7,898 nucleotides of DNA, taken from NCBI GenBank assembly GCA_005882445.1, contig VBAN01000148.1, positions 546-8,443 of the forward strand, read 5' to 3'. A model generated the notes under the pieces. That model was not told the DNA's origin, did no database searches, and saw only the letters and a list, made by a program, of their open reading frames with translations. Both the position numbers and the translations under genes were made by a program. Positions 1 through 6,653 of the stretch are shown here, piece by piece; within the stretch, counting starts at the first letter, position 1; each line of letters starts with the position of its first letter. The DNA comes from Candidatus Segetimicrobium genomatis (GTDB taxonomy: Bacteria; Sysuimicrobiota; Sysuimicrobiia; Sysuimicrobiales; Segetimicrobiaceae).

Positions 1-185
1 TGAGGGATCCGGTCCGGACGCACGAATGCCCCCACCTCGATCACCGGGCACCCGGCCGCGGCGAGCCCCATGATGAACTTCACCCTCACGTCCACAGACA
101 CGACCGCGGATTCGTTCTGGAGTCCGTCGCGCGGCCCGACCTCGACGACTCGAACCCGGCGCGGCGCTCGGTCCAGGGGATTCAC
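1..185 (-). CDS. mvaB: Hydroxymethylglutaryl-CoA lyase, N-terminal part (gene runs off left edge)
   Basis: HMG-CoA lyase cleaves (S)-3-hydroxy-3-methylglutaryl-CoA to acetyl-CoA and acetoacetate, the last step of leucine degradation. Only the first 61 codons are present. The frame starts with GTG at 185 and its GTGA overlaps the TGA stop of the upstream biotin-carrier frame by four bases, the usual arrangement for translational coupling. Residues 12-25 read RVVEVGPRDGLQNE, the family hallmark at the start of the TIM barrel, with the catalytic Arg19 and metal-ligand Asp20. This is followed by the PVIEVGAFVRPDRIP stretch (residues 47-61), which matches the family's VIE-x-x-x-FVSP-x-x-VPQ region with its conserved Glu. 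Family proteins are about 300 residues, so roughly four fifths lies outside the window. The neighbouring methylcrotonyl-CoA carboxylase genes make the leucine-pathway role likely (liuE/mvaB type). Homocitrate-synthase-like relatives are less likely given the exact GLQNE motif. Confidence 0.9.
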   Translation of the reverse strand, partial: MNPLDRAPRRVRVVEVGPRDGLQNESAVVSVDVRVKFIMGLAAAGCPVIEVGAFVRPDRIP

Positions 186-787
186 GGCGCGCTCCCCCCG
201 GCGCCCTCCGCGGGGGACACCTCGACCACAACGGTCCCTCCCTCGATCTGGTCGCCCGAACGGACGTTGATCGCCCGGATCCGCCCTCCCAGGGAGGACC
301 TGATCACGTGCTCCATCTTCATTGCCTCGATGATCACCAGCGGCTGCCCCACGGTGACCGAATCGCCCACGCCGGCCAGCACTTGCGTGACGAGGCCCGG
401 CATGGGCGCGACGAGGCCGGCCCCCGACGCTCGCGGGGCGCCGCGGCGTCCCCCGGACGCAACCCGGTATTCGAGCGTGTGCCCGTCCAGATGGAGGTAC
501 CAGCGCTCCCCCTGCCGGGCGACGGTGGCGATCGCCAAATGGTCCCCCACCCGCACGCGAAGCGCTCCCGCACCCAGCGGGCTGAGGTGCACGCGGTGCG
601 CCCCGCCGCCCGCCCGCACGACAAAGCCATCGCCTTCCCGCTCCACATCACAGGTGACGGCGCGGTCCCCGAGGTGGAGCGTCAGCTCACCCACGGCCCG
701 CGCCCATCCGCCACCGTCCAACCCTTTCCCAAGGGTCCTGGAATGCTTGGGGCTCACCGCGCGCAGGAACGCGGCCCGCGTCCCCAC
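182..787 (-). CDS. 3-methylcrotonyl-CoA carboxylase alpha subunit, C-terminal fragment (BT linker and biotin carboxyl carrier domain)
   Basis: The frame is open from a GTG at 787, but recognisable homology begins only near codon 33 (about 691). The first 32 residues are an out-of-frame reading of the end of the biotin carboxylase and look spurious. Residues 34-110 (ELTLHLG...) resemble the BT beta-barrel linker of acyl-CoA carboxylase alpha chains. Residues 124-190 are a biotinyl domain with the EAMKMEH motif, Lys157 being the expected biotinylation site, preceded by a PMPG turn typical of the domain. It carries carboxybiotin between the biotin carboxylase and the beta-subunit carboxyltransferase. 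In related enzymes this segment is fused to the biotin carboxylase. Here it lies +1 relative to that frame, and dropping one G from the GGG run at 690-692 would fuse them smoothly. If translated separately it would start at GTG 787 or GTG 694, neither with a convincing ribosome binding site. Domain identity is sure; independent translation is doubtful. Confidence 0.85.
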   Translation of the reverse strand: MGTRAAFLRAVSPKHSRTLGKGLDGGGWARAVGELTLHLGDRAVTCDVEREGDGFVVRAGGGAHRVHLSPLGAGALRVRVGDHLAIATVARQGERWYLHLDGHTLEYRVASGGRRGAPRASGAGLVAPMPGLVTQVLAGVGDSVTVGQPLVIIEAMKMEHVIRSSLGGRIRAINVRSGDQIEGGTVVVEVSPAEGAGGSAP

Positions 788-2156
788 CGGCGCCGGGGAC
801 GAGGATCGTGGGGTCCTGCTCGCTCAGCGCCGCGACGGCGGCCGCGACCGCGACGAGCTCATCCGGGACAGCCGGCCGCCACCCGCGGAAGCGCTGCTCG
901 ATCACCCGCGTGGTCGTGTTTCCGCTACGGAACGCCTCGTGCCCCACAACGTCCTGGAGGAACGTCAGGTTTGTCCGGCAGCCGAGCAGCACGTACCGGC
1001 GCAACGCCCCCTGCAGACGAGCGATCGCCTCGGGCCGGGTCCGGTCCCAGGCGACGACCTTGGCCAGCAGCGGATCGTACGCCACGGGGATCTGCCATCC
1101 CGCATACACGCCGGAATCCACCCGGATCCCCGGGCCGCCCGGCTCCTGGAGCGCCAGGATCGGTCCCGGCGACGGCGCGAAATCCTGGGCCGGGTCCTCG
1201 GCATAGATCCGGCATTCGATCGCGTGCCCGCGCGAGACGGCGGGCTCCCGGGGCAGCGATTCCCCCGCCGCGATCCGGAGCTGCCACTTGACGAGATCCA
1301 CGCCCGTCGCGACCTCCGTGATCGGGTGCTCGACCTGCAGCCGGGTATTCACCTCGAGGAAGTAGAACTGCCCGCCCGGCTCGACCAGGAACTCCACGCT
1401 GCCCGCGTTCACGTACCGGACCGCCTCGGCCGCCGCGACCGCCGTCTCGGCCAGGCGCGCGCGCAGGGGCGGAGCGACGAACGGCGATGGTGTTTCCTCG
1501 ATCAGCTTCTGGAGGCGCCGCTGGACGCTGCACTCCCGCTCGCCGAGGTGGCAGACCGTCCCCCCGCCATCGGCCAGGATCTGGATCTCGATGTGGTGGA
1601 CCTCGGGCAGGTGCCGCTCCAGGTACAGCGCGCTCGACCCGAACGCCGCGCCGGCTTCGCGCCGCGCGGACTCGAGCGCCTCCGGCAGATCGTCCAGGCG
1701 CTCGACCAGGCGCACGCCCCGCCCTCCCCCGCCGCCGGCCGCCTTGACCAGGAGCGGCGCCCCGAGCCGCCGGGCGATCCCTGCGCGCTCCATGGTCCGC
1801 CGGGCCTCGATCTTGTCGCCGAGGGCCGCGATCACCTCGGGCGGGGGCCCGACGAAGGTGAGCCCCGCGTCACGCACGGCGGCGGCGAACCCCGAACTCT
1901 CGGCGAGAAACCCGTACCCCGGGTGCACCGCGTCGGCGCCGCACGACCTGGCCGCCTCGACGAGGCGATCGATGTTCAGGTAACTCTCCCGGGGATCGGC
2001 CGCCCCGATGGGCAGCGCATCGTCCGCCAGACGCACATGCAGCGCGTCGCGGTCGGCCTCCGAGTACACCGCCGCCGCGGCGAGGCCGAGTTCCCGGCAC
2101 GCGCGGATGATGCGGACGGCGATCTCGCCCCGGTTGGCGATGAGGACCTTGCGCAA
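687..2156 (-). CDS. 3-methylcrotonyl-CoA carboxylase alpha subunit, biotin carboxylase part (frameshifted at its end, internally shortened)
   Basis: ATP-dependent biotin carboxylase of an acyl-CoA carboxylase. It carboxylates biotin on the carrier domain using bicarbonate. It starts with TTG at 2156 (KVLIANRGEIAVRI follows at once), with GGAG 11 bases upstream. Visible elements are the N-terminal domain (1-115), ATP-binding Lys115 in GDK, Lys138 and the glycine loop GGGGGRG (141-147), the RxCSVQRR region (208-214), active-site residues Glu255, Glu268, Asn270, Arg272 and Glu276 in EVNTRLQVEHP, and the RVDSG motif (345-349). Between GDK and the glycine loop about 19-20 residues are missing compared with E. 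coli AccC or human MCCC1: AGI at 125-127 joins straight to ARRLG. The PVVPG-type segment that opens the B-domain is gone, so activity is doubtful. The frame ends in DPWERVGRWR, the usual junction with the BT linker, then stops at TGA 687. With the downstream frame it would make a protein of about 656 residues, near family size. The beta-subunit and HMG-CoA lyase neighbours favour methylcrotonyl-CoA over propionyl- or geranyl-CoA. Confidence 0.88.
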   Translation of the reverse strand: MRKVLIANRGEIAVRIIRACRELGLAAAAVYSEADRDALHVRLADDALPIGAADPRESYLNIDRLVEAARSCGADAVHPGYGFLAESSGFAAAVRDAGLTFVGPPPEVIAALGDKIEARRTMERAGIARRLGAPLLVKAAGGGGGRGVRLVERLDDLPEALESARREAGAAFGSSALYLERHLPEVHHIEIQILADGGGTVCHLGERECSVQRRLQKLIEETPSPFVAPPLRARLAETAVAAAEAVRYVNAGSVEFLVEPGGQFYFLEVNTRLQVEHPITEVATGVDLVKWQLRIAAGESLPREPAVSRGHAIECRIYAEDPAQDFAPSPGPILALQEPGGPGIRVDSGVYAGWQIPVAYDPLLAKVVAWDRTRPEAIARLQGALRRYVLLGCRTNLTFLQDVVGHEAFRSGNTTTRVIEQRFRGWRPAVPDELVAVAAAVAALSEQDPTILVPGAGGDAGRVPARGEPQAFQDPWERVGRWRMGAGRG

Positions 2157-2226
2157 CCTTACCTTGGCTCCACTCTACGCTTACCTCTGGTCCAACCTCT
2201 GCTTGCCGTTTTCCCCACTCTGGTTT

Positions 2227-2249
2227 GGAGCCCCGGCAGGGGGCACTCC
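2227..2249 (-). other. Hairpin in the gap between carboxylase beta and alpha genes
   Basis: Inside the 118-base gap (2157-2274), GCCCC at 2230-2234 pairs with GGGGC at 2240-2244 over a 5-base loop. A further GGA/TCC pairing (2227-2229 with 2247-2249) extends it across a 2-base bulge. No T tract follows on the minus strand, so it is more likely a processing or mRNA-stability element between cotranscribed genes than a terminator. The rest of the gap shows nothing beyond the ribosome binding site of the alpha gene. Confidence 0.35.
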
Positions 2250-2274
2250 ACGCTTCGATCGGCCTTCGATTGGC

Positions 2275-3882
2275 TTACATCCGGAAAACGCCCGGCCGCA
2301 TCCCCCTCACGGGGGCGTTGAGGACGGCGGACAGGCTGAGCGCCAGAACGGTCCGGGTCTCGGCCGGGTCGATGATGCCGTCGTCCCACAGCCGCGCCGT
2401 GCTGTAGTAGGCGCCGCCCTCTTCCTCGTACTTCGCCAGAATCGGAGCGGTCAACGCCTCCTCCTCCCGGCGGGTCATCGTCTTGCCTTCGCGGCGCAGT
2501 TGATCGTGTTTGACCGTCAAGAGGACGGTCGCGGCCTGCTCGCCCCCCATGACAGAGATCCGGGCATTGGGCCACATCCAGAGGAAGCGCGGCTCGTACG
2601 CACGGCCGCACATCGCGTAGTTCCCCGCGCCGTAGGACCCGCCGACGATCACCGTGATCCGCGGCACGCCCGCGGTCGCCACCGCGTGCACCATCTTGGC
2701 GCCGGCCCGGGCGATGCCGGCGGCCTCGTACTGGCGGCCGACGATGAACCCGGTGATGTTCTGGAGGAAGAGCAGCGGGATGCGCCGCTGCCCGCACAAC
2801 TCGATGAAATGCGCGCCCTTTTCGGCGCTCTCCACGAACAGGACCCCGTTGTTGGCCAGGACGCCCACGGGGATCCCGTGGAGACGCGCGAAGCCGGTGA
2901 CCAGCGTCTGCCCGTAGCGCGCCTTGAACTCCTGGAAGCGGCTGCCGTCCACGATGCGGGCGATGATCTCCCGGGCGTCAATCTGCCGCCGCGGGTCCTG
3001 GGGGAGAATCCCGTAGATCTCCCGGGGGTCGTACCGGGGCTGCTCCGGAGGCGCCACGTCCAGGGCGACGCGCTTGACCCGGTTCAGCGTCCCCACGATC
3101 TCGCGCACGATGGCGATCGCATCCGCGTCGTCCTCGGCGAAATGATCGGCCACCCCGCTCTGCCGGGTATGGACATCCGCGCCGCCCAGATCTTGCGCCG
3201 ACACTTCCTCGCCGGTCGCGGCCTTCACGAGCGGCGGGCCTCCGAGAAAGATCGCTCCGCTCCCCCGGACGATCACCGCCTCGTCGGCCATCGCCGGCAC
3301 ATAGGCGCCCCCCGCGGTGGACGACCCGAGCACCGCGGCGATCTGCGGAATCCCCCGCGCGGAGAGCTGCGCCTGATTGTAGAAGATCCGTCCAAAATGC
3401 TCGCGATCGGGAAAGACCTCCGCCTGCAGGGGCAGGAACGCTCCGCCGGAGTCGACCAGGTAGAGGCAGGGCAGGTGGTTCTCGAGCGCGATCTGCTGCG
3501 CGCGGAGGTGCTTCTTCACGGTGAGCGGATAATAGGTCCCGCCCTTGACGGTGGCGTCGTTGGCCACGATGATGCACTCGACGCCCCGGACGCGGCCGAT
3601 TCCGGTGACGATCCCGGCCGAGGGGGCCTCGCCGGCGTACATCTCCCAGGCCGCGAGGGGAGCGATCTCCAGGAACGGCGACTGGGGGTCCAGCAGGAGA
3701 TCGATCCGTTCCCTGGCGGTCTTCTTCCCCTGCTCTTGGTGTCTCCGCTGGGCCCGCGGTCCCCCGCCCTCCCGGACCTTGGCCAGACGTTCCGTCAGCA
3801 AGCGGGCCAGTCCCTCATTGTGGGCGTAGTTGGCGGTGAACTCTTGAGAGCGCGTATCGACCTGCGACTGGAGGACCGGCAT
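2275..3882 (-). CDS. 3-methylcrotonyl-CoA carboxylase beta subunit (carboxyltransferase)
   Basis: Transfers the carboxyl group from carboxybiotin on the alpha subunit to 3-methylcrotonyl-CoA, giving 3-methylglutaconyl-CoA in leucine breakdown. The chosen start is ATG 3882 ([10 protein letters not shown]), giving 535 residues, the normal family length. The frame remains open to a GTG at 3963, but those 27 extra residues have no family counterpart, and an AAGGGA element lies about 11 bases before ATG 3882. The crotonase-like N-terminal half includes [18 protein letters not shown] (112-129), typical of methylcrotonyl- rather than propionyl-CoA carboxylases. It also has [16 protein letters not shown] (145-160) and the oxyanion-type [13 protein letters not shown] (186-198). 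The C-terminal half carries [17 protein letters not shown] (413-429) and [17 protein letters not shown] (435-451). The gene is intact, unlike its alpha partner. It is probably the first gene of the minus-strand operon (beta, alpha, HMG-CoA lyase), equivalent to liuB. Geranyl-CoA carboxylase is the main alternative. Confidence 0.93.
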   Translation of the reverse strand: MPVLQSQVDTRSQEFTANYAHNEGLARLLTERLAKVREGGGPRAQRRHQEQGKKTARERIDLLLDPQSPFLEIAPLAAWEMYAGEAPSAGIVTGIGRVRGVECIIVANDATVKGGTYYPLTVKKHLRAQQIALENHLPCLYLVDSGGAFLPLQAEVFPDREHFGRIFYNQAQLSARGIPQIAAVLGSSTAGGAYVPAMADEAVIVRGSGAIFLGGPPLVKAATGEEVSAQDLGGADVHTRQSGVADHFAEDDADAIAIVREIVGTLNRVKRVALDVAPPEQPRYDPREIYGILPQDPRRQIDAREIIARIVDGSRFQEFKARYGQTLVTGFARLHGIPVGVLANNGVLFVESAEKGAHFIELCGQRRIPLLFLQNITGFIVGRQYEAAGIARAGAKMVHAVATAGVPRITVIVGGSYGAGNYAMCGRAYEPRFLWMWPNARISVMGGEQAATVLLTVKHDQLRREGKTMTRREEEALTAPILAKYEEEGGAYYSTARLWDDGIIDPAETRTVLALSLSAVLNAPVRGMRPGVFRM

Positions 3883-3892
3883 CGTACGTGTA

Positions 3893-3905
3893 TTCCCTTC
3901 GGGAA
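3893..3905 (-). promoter_or_regulatory. Small inverted repeat overlapping the carboxylase beta ribosome binding site
   Basis: TTCCC (3893-3897) and GGGAA (3901-3905) form a perfect 5-bp stem with a 3-base loop. On the minus-strand mRNA the second arm contains the AAGGGA that would serve as Shine-Dalgarno for ATG 3882. The hairpin could limit translation initiation, or it could be chance. Function is inferred. Confidence 0.3.
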
Positions 3906-3973
3906 GGAGCAATCCTCGTCCGTGAACACGGGTCAGGGACGCGCACAGGCTTTCGCTGGACACCTATTCGGCT

Positions 3974-4003
3974 TTGAATTCGACGACGAGTCTGCCCTAT
4001 TCT
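3974..4003 (+). promoter_or_regulatory. Candidate sigma-70-type promoter for the uracil permease
   Basis: TTGAAT (3974-3979) and TATTCT (3998-4003) are separated by 18 bases, a fair match to the housekeeping -35/-10 consensus in locally AT-richer DNA. Transcription would begin near 4010, giving a leader of about 40 bases before ATG 4051. This would also make the upstream in-frame ATG at 4009 unusable. The opposite-strand promoter for the carboxylase operon must lie in the same 168-base divergent region, but I see no clear match. Confidence 0.45.
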
Positions 4004-4040
4004 TAGGCATGCGCGCGCATTTCGACGTCACATTGCCTGA

Positions 4041-4048
4041 AGGAGGGG
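4041..4048 (+). promoter_or_regulatory. Strong Shine-Dalgarno sequence fixing the permease start
   Basis: AGGAGGGG lies 2-6 bases before ATG 4051 and decides between this start and the in-frame ATG 4009, which has no ribosome binding site. Confidence 0.75.
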
Positions 4049-4050
4049 AT

Positions 4051-5313
4051 ATGGCCGCGGCCGTCCGAGCCAGTGAGCACGAAGCCATCTATTATCCCGA
4101 AGATCGTCTGCCCTGGCCTCAGACCGTTTTGCTCGGCATCCAGCACGTCATGGCGATGTTCGGAGCCACTGTTCTCGTCCCGCTCATCCTTGGCTTCAAC
4201 GTCAACACGGTGCTCTTCTTCAGCGGGGTCGCCACCCTGATTTTCCTCGCATGGACCGGCGGCAAGATCCCGAGCTACCTCGGATCGTCGTTCTCGTTCA
4301 TCGGGTCGGTGCTGGCGATCCAGGGCGGCGCCGGTCACAATCAATCGCTGGCCTTCGCCGGGATCTTCGTGGCGGGGGCCCTGTACTTCCTCGTCGGCCT
4401 GGGCGTCCACCGGGCCGGTCCCAATGTCATCCGGTTCTTCATGCCGCCGGTGGTGACCGGCACCGTTGTGGCGGTGATCGGTCTGGCCCTCGCCAACCCG
4501 GCCTGGGCCAGCTACTCGAAGGATCTCTTTACCGCCACCGTCACCGTACTGGTCGCGGCCGTGGCGAGCGTGTACCTGCGCGGCTTTGCCCGCCTGTTGC
4601 CGATTCTGATCGCGATCGTCGTCGGCTACGTGGTCGCCCTGATCGATCCTCTCTGCGGGGCCGCCACGTCGGGATGCCATGTCAATTTCGGCCTGGTGAC
4701 CGGGGCGCCCTGGGTTGGTCATCCTCAGTTCAGCTTTCCGCAGTTCACCGCCCGGGCCGTGAGCCTGTTCTGGTTCATTCCCATCGTGCTGGTCGCGGAG
4801 AACGCCGGCCACGTCTACGCCATCAGCGGCCTGATGAAGCGCGACCTCAGCGGATACCTGGGCCGGGCCTTCATGGGGGATGGGATCGGAACGATGTTGA
4901 GCGGGCTGTTCGGGGGGACCGGCGAAACCACCTATGCCGAGAACATCGGGGTCATGGGCGTGACGCGGGTGTTCTCGATTCCGGTGTACGTGGCGGCCGC
5001 CGTCGTCGCGATCCTGCTCGGCTTCATCCCGAAGTTCGGCGGCCTGGTCAACAGCATCCCGGTGAGCGTCCTCGGCGGAATCGAACTGTATCTGTTCGGG
5101 CTCATCGCCGCCATCGGCGGGAAGATCTGGGTGGACGGCCGGGTCGACTTCTCCAACCGCGCCAACCTGGCCACCGCGGCCATCCCGCTCATCCTCGCGG
5201 CCAGTGGATCGGGCATCAAGTCCGGGGCCTTCGAGATCAACAATCTCGGCCTGGGAGCGCTGGGCGCCATTCTCATCTACCAGATCCTTCGGCCGGGCAT
5301 GAAGGACGCATAG
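4051..5313 (+). CDS. Uracil permease, NCS2/NAT (UraA-type) family
   Basis: Proton-coupled nucleobase importer of the inner membrane, 420 residues, close to the usual family length. Substrate is most likely uracil. QHVMAMFGATVLVP (31-44) is the classic UraA-type first-helix signature. SYLGSSFSFIGS (75-86) matches the GSSF-x-F substrate loop of uracil carriers. VAENAGH (248-254) supplies Glu250 and His254, matching the uracil/proton-coupling Glu and His of UraA helix 8. GGTGETTYAENIGVMGVTR (288-306) contains the NAT signature E-N-x-G-x4-T-R at 297-306 with the second substrate-binding Glu. Hydrophobic segments run throughout, consistent with about 14 helices. Cys202 and Cys209 lie in a loop around 200-220 that probably faces outside. 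The reading frame is open in phase far upstream (to 2008), but that stretch is antisense to the carboxylase genes and is not protein. No pyrimidine gene is adjacent, and the gene seems to be its own transcription unit, divergent from the leucine cluster. Xanthine specificity is less likely. Confidence 0.93.
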   Translation: MAAAVRASEHEAIYYPEDRLPWPQTVLLGIQHVMAMFGATVLVPLILGFNVNTVLFFSGVATLIFLAWTGGKIPSYLGSSFSFIGSVLAIQGGAGHNQSLAFAGIFVAGALYFLVGLGVHRAGPNVIRFFMPPVVTGTVVAVIGLALANPAWASYSKDLFTATVTVLVAAVASVYLRGFARLLPILIAIVVGYVVALIDPLCGAATSGCHVNFGLVTGAPWVGHPQFSFPQFTARAVSLFWFIPIVLVAENAGHVYAISGLMKRDLSGYLGRAFMGDGIGTMLSGLFGGTGETTYAENIGVMGVTRVFSIPVYVAAAVVAILLGFIPKFGGLVNSIPVSVLGGIELYLFGLIAAIGGKIWVDGRVDFSNRANLATAAIPLILAASGSGIKSGAFEINNLGLGALGAILIYQILRPGMKDA

Positions 5314-5326
5314 ACTCCCGCTTCCC

Positions 5327-5369
5327 GTCTCGGGGGGCTGAGTCCGAGACCTCAGCGGCCCCGGGGGCC
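5327..5369 (+). terminator. Overlapping hairpins after the permease gene, possible terminator or attenuator
   Basis: GTCTCGG (5327-5333) and CCGAGAC (5344-5350) form a perfect 7-bp stem with a 10-base loop, 14 bases after the permease stop. The loop holds CTGAG (5338-5342), which can instead pair with CTCAG (5351-5355) around the first stem's right arm, so the two stems exclude each other. A third stem GGCCC/GGGCC (5357-5361 with 5365-5369) follows. There is no T run, so intrinsic termination is only possible, not shown. Confidence 0.4.
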
Positions 5370-5403
5370 CTTCCGGCCACCCCCAGGAACAGGAGAAGGG
5401 GGT

Positions 5404-5417
5404 GGAGGAAGCATATG
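5404..5417 (+). promoter_or_regulatory. Good Shine-Dalgarno and ATG in the wrong frame for the downstream protein
   Basis: GGAGG (5404-5408) is six bases from ATG 5415, the best initiation site in this stretch. Its frame gives MFVLHGAAHDAETD and ends at TGA 5574-5576, a 53-residue Arg/Gly-rich peptide with no signal peptide. The frame with the exported protein is +1 to this one. Losing one G from the GGGG run at 5430-5433 would give MFVLHGPPTTPRQ running into that protein. Confidence 0.45.
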
Positions 5418-5427
5418 TTCGTTCTCC

Positions 5428-6126
5428 ATGGGGCCGCCCACGACGCCGAGACAGACACCTCGCGGCCGGCATGGAGTTCCGCGTGGATCGATCGCCGCGG
5501 TGGCGGCGGCCGCGGCGATGATGGTCGCCGTCGGGCTGCCGGGCGAGAGAGCCGCGGCCCAGGTCCCCTCTCCTGACGAGATCATTGCCCGCGTGTCGGA
5601 GGCGAGCGCGAGCATTTCAGGCATCGCGGACGCCGCCTTCAAGTTGTGGATCAAAAAGCCTGTGACCGAACGGCCCAACTGCGTGTTCAGCGGAACGCTG
5701 CGCCTCGACCAGGGACGCCAGACGCTCACCGTCGAGGAGCGGACGGCCGGCACGTTCTGCTGGGCGGTCAACCAGTACGTCGTCGGCCGGCTGTTCGAAG
5801 CCAGCGAGCCGGTGGGGGCGTTTCTGTCGAGGTTCGACCTCACCGTGCTCGGGCAGAAGCTCGTGGACGATGACCGGTACTATCTGGTCCAGGGCAAGGC
5901 CCGGGATCCCAAAAACAATCCCCGGGGACTGATCGCCTGGATCGATTATGATCGAGGCCTGGTGATCGACGGGACGCTTCAGTACGGGTGGGGGACCATT
6001 GATGCCGAGCAGCGGTACTCCCTCATCAACGGGGTCTGGGTGCTCACCGAGCAGGTGCTGCACTCGGCCAAGTTCGACGCCACACTCGACGCTTCATACA
6101 GCAATTTTCGCTTCGCCTCCCCGTAG
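5428..6126 (+). CDS. Exported protein of unknown function, possibly LolA-like fold
   Basis: 232 residues from ATG 5428, though the true start may be ATG 5415 with an indel between (see the separate entry). Residues 12-44 look like a Sec signal peptide: a basic n-region (R12, R14, R19), an Ala/Val-rich core (SIAAVAAAAAMMVAVG, 21-36) and an AAA cleavage site before Q45. The mature part opens with an amphipathic helix (DEIIARVSEASASISGIADAAF, 50-71), then alternating polar and hydrophobic strands rich in aromatics. These include VFSGTLRLD (86-94), FCWAVNQYVVG (110-120), YYLVQGKA (151-158) and GLIAWIDYDRGLVI (167-180). A helix followed by antiparallel strands that ask what a substrate film or lipid would bind resembles LolA/RseB-like lipoprotein-carrier folds. 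That is a fold-level guess, not a recognised family. Cys85 and Cys111 could form a disulfide. The stop lies 5 bases from the convergent stop of the RsbR-like gene. Confidence 0.75.
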   Translation: MGPPTTPRQTPRGRHGVPRGSIAAVAAAAAMMVAVGLPGERAAAQVPSPDEIIARVSEASASISGIADAAFKLWIKKPVTERPNCVFSGTLRLDQGRQTLTVEERTAGTFCWAVNQYVVGRLFEASEPVGAFLSRFDLTVLGQKLVDDDRYYLVQGKARDPKNNPRGLIAWIDYDRGLVIDGTLQYGWGTIDAEQRYSLINGVWVLTEQVLHSAKFDATLDASYSNFRFASP

Positions 6127-6131
6127 CCGCC

Positions 6132-6653
6132 CTATTCCTCGACCGCCGGCGCCGCGTCCCGGATCGGGGCCACCCGGTAGCCCAGCAGCCGCTCGGCTTC
6201 CTCGATGCCGCCCTGCATGTCCCCGACGGTGTTCATCTTCCCCAGGTCCACGCCGATGTTCACCAGCGTCTGGGCGATCTCCGGCGACAGGCCCGTCACG
6301 ATCACCGTTGCGCCCAAGAGCCGCGCCGCTTCTACCGTCTGCACCAGGTGGTTTGCCACCGTCGCGTCCATCGCCGGCACGCCCGTGATGTCCATCACCA
6401 CCACCTTCGCCCGGTTCACCCGGATGCCGTGCAGCAGCTGTTCGGTCAGCTGCCGCGCCCGCTGGGGGTCGATGATGCCGATGATCGGCAGGATCAGCAG
6501 CCGCTCCCGCACCGGCAGCACCGGGGTGGACAGCTCCCGGATCGCCTCCTGCTGCTGGCGGATGACCCGCTCCCGCTCCTGGACGAAGCCCACGGCCACC
6601 GTGATGGCGATCCGGTTGGCCGCCGGCTCGTACGCGTCCAGCACGCGGCTCAA
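6132..6653 (-). CDS. RsbR-like stressosome protein, C-terminal STAS part (separate frame)
   Basis: The frame opens with TTG at 6653, overlapping the TGA of the upstream frame as TTGA, but family-like sequence already begins in this frame near 6665 (QNFDLLSRVLDAYEPAANRIA). Residues 1-40 continue the linker helix (ERERVIRQQQEAIRELSTPVLPV), the conserved bridge into the STAS domain of RsbR proteins. The STAS domain covers about 45-155. It has VVVMDITGVPAMDATVANHL (84-103) and VIVTGLSPEIAQTLVNIGVDL (117-137), the phosphoacceptor regions recognised by the RsbT kinase in Bacillus. Where many RsbR proteins have Ser/Thr right after the Asp of the first loop, this one has Ala97 followed by Thr98. Thr129 in PEIAQT is kept. 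Such proteins scaffold stressosomes and control RsbT release and the general stress response. No rsbS or rsbT neighbour is visible. Probably one gene with the upstream fragment, split by a deletion. Confidence 0.85.
   Translation of the reverse strand: MSRVLDAYEPAANRIAITVAVGFVQERERVIRQQQEAIRELSTPVLPVRERLLILPIIGIIDPQRARQLTEQLLHGIRVNRAKVVVMDITGVPAMDATVANHLVQTVEAARLLGATVIVTGLSPEIAQTLVNIGVDLGKMNTVGDMQGGIEEAERLLGYRVAPIRDAAPAVEE

Noticed and set aside
267..2321. 684-codon plus-strand frame opposite the carboxylase alpha gene
   Set aside because: It is the mirror of the biotin carboxylase codons, with low-complexity Arg/Pro/Asp composition, no recognisable motif and no ribosome binding site.
2008..4050. 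Long plus-strand frame, open in phase with the permease for about 680 codons before its start
   Set aside because: It is antisense to the intact carboxylase beta gene and the alpha-gene start. Its composition is Arg/Pro/Gly-rich with no domain, and a strong Shine-Dalgarno marks the permease start at 4051. Long antisense frames are expected in GC-rich genes.
4003..5472. 489-codon minus-strand frame opposite the permease
   Set aside because: It is charged, repetitive sequence (many DR, EH and GD), antisense to a well-conserved membrane protein. No family is recognised.
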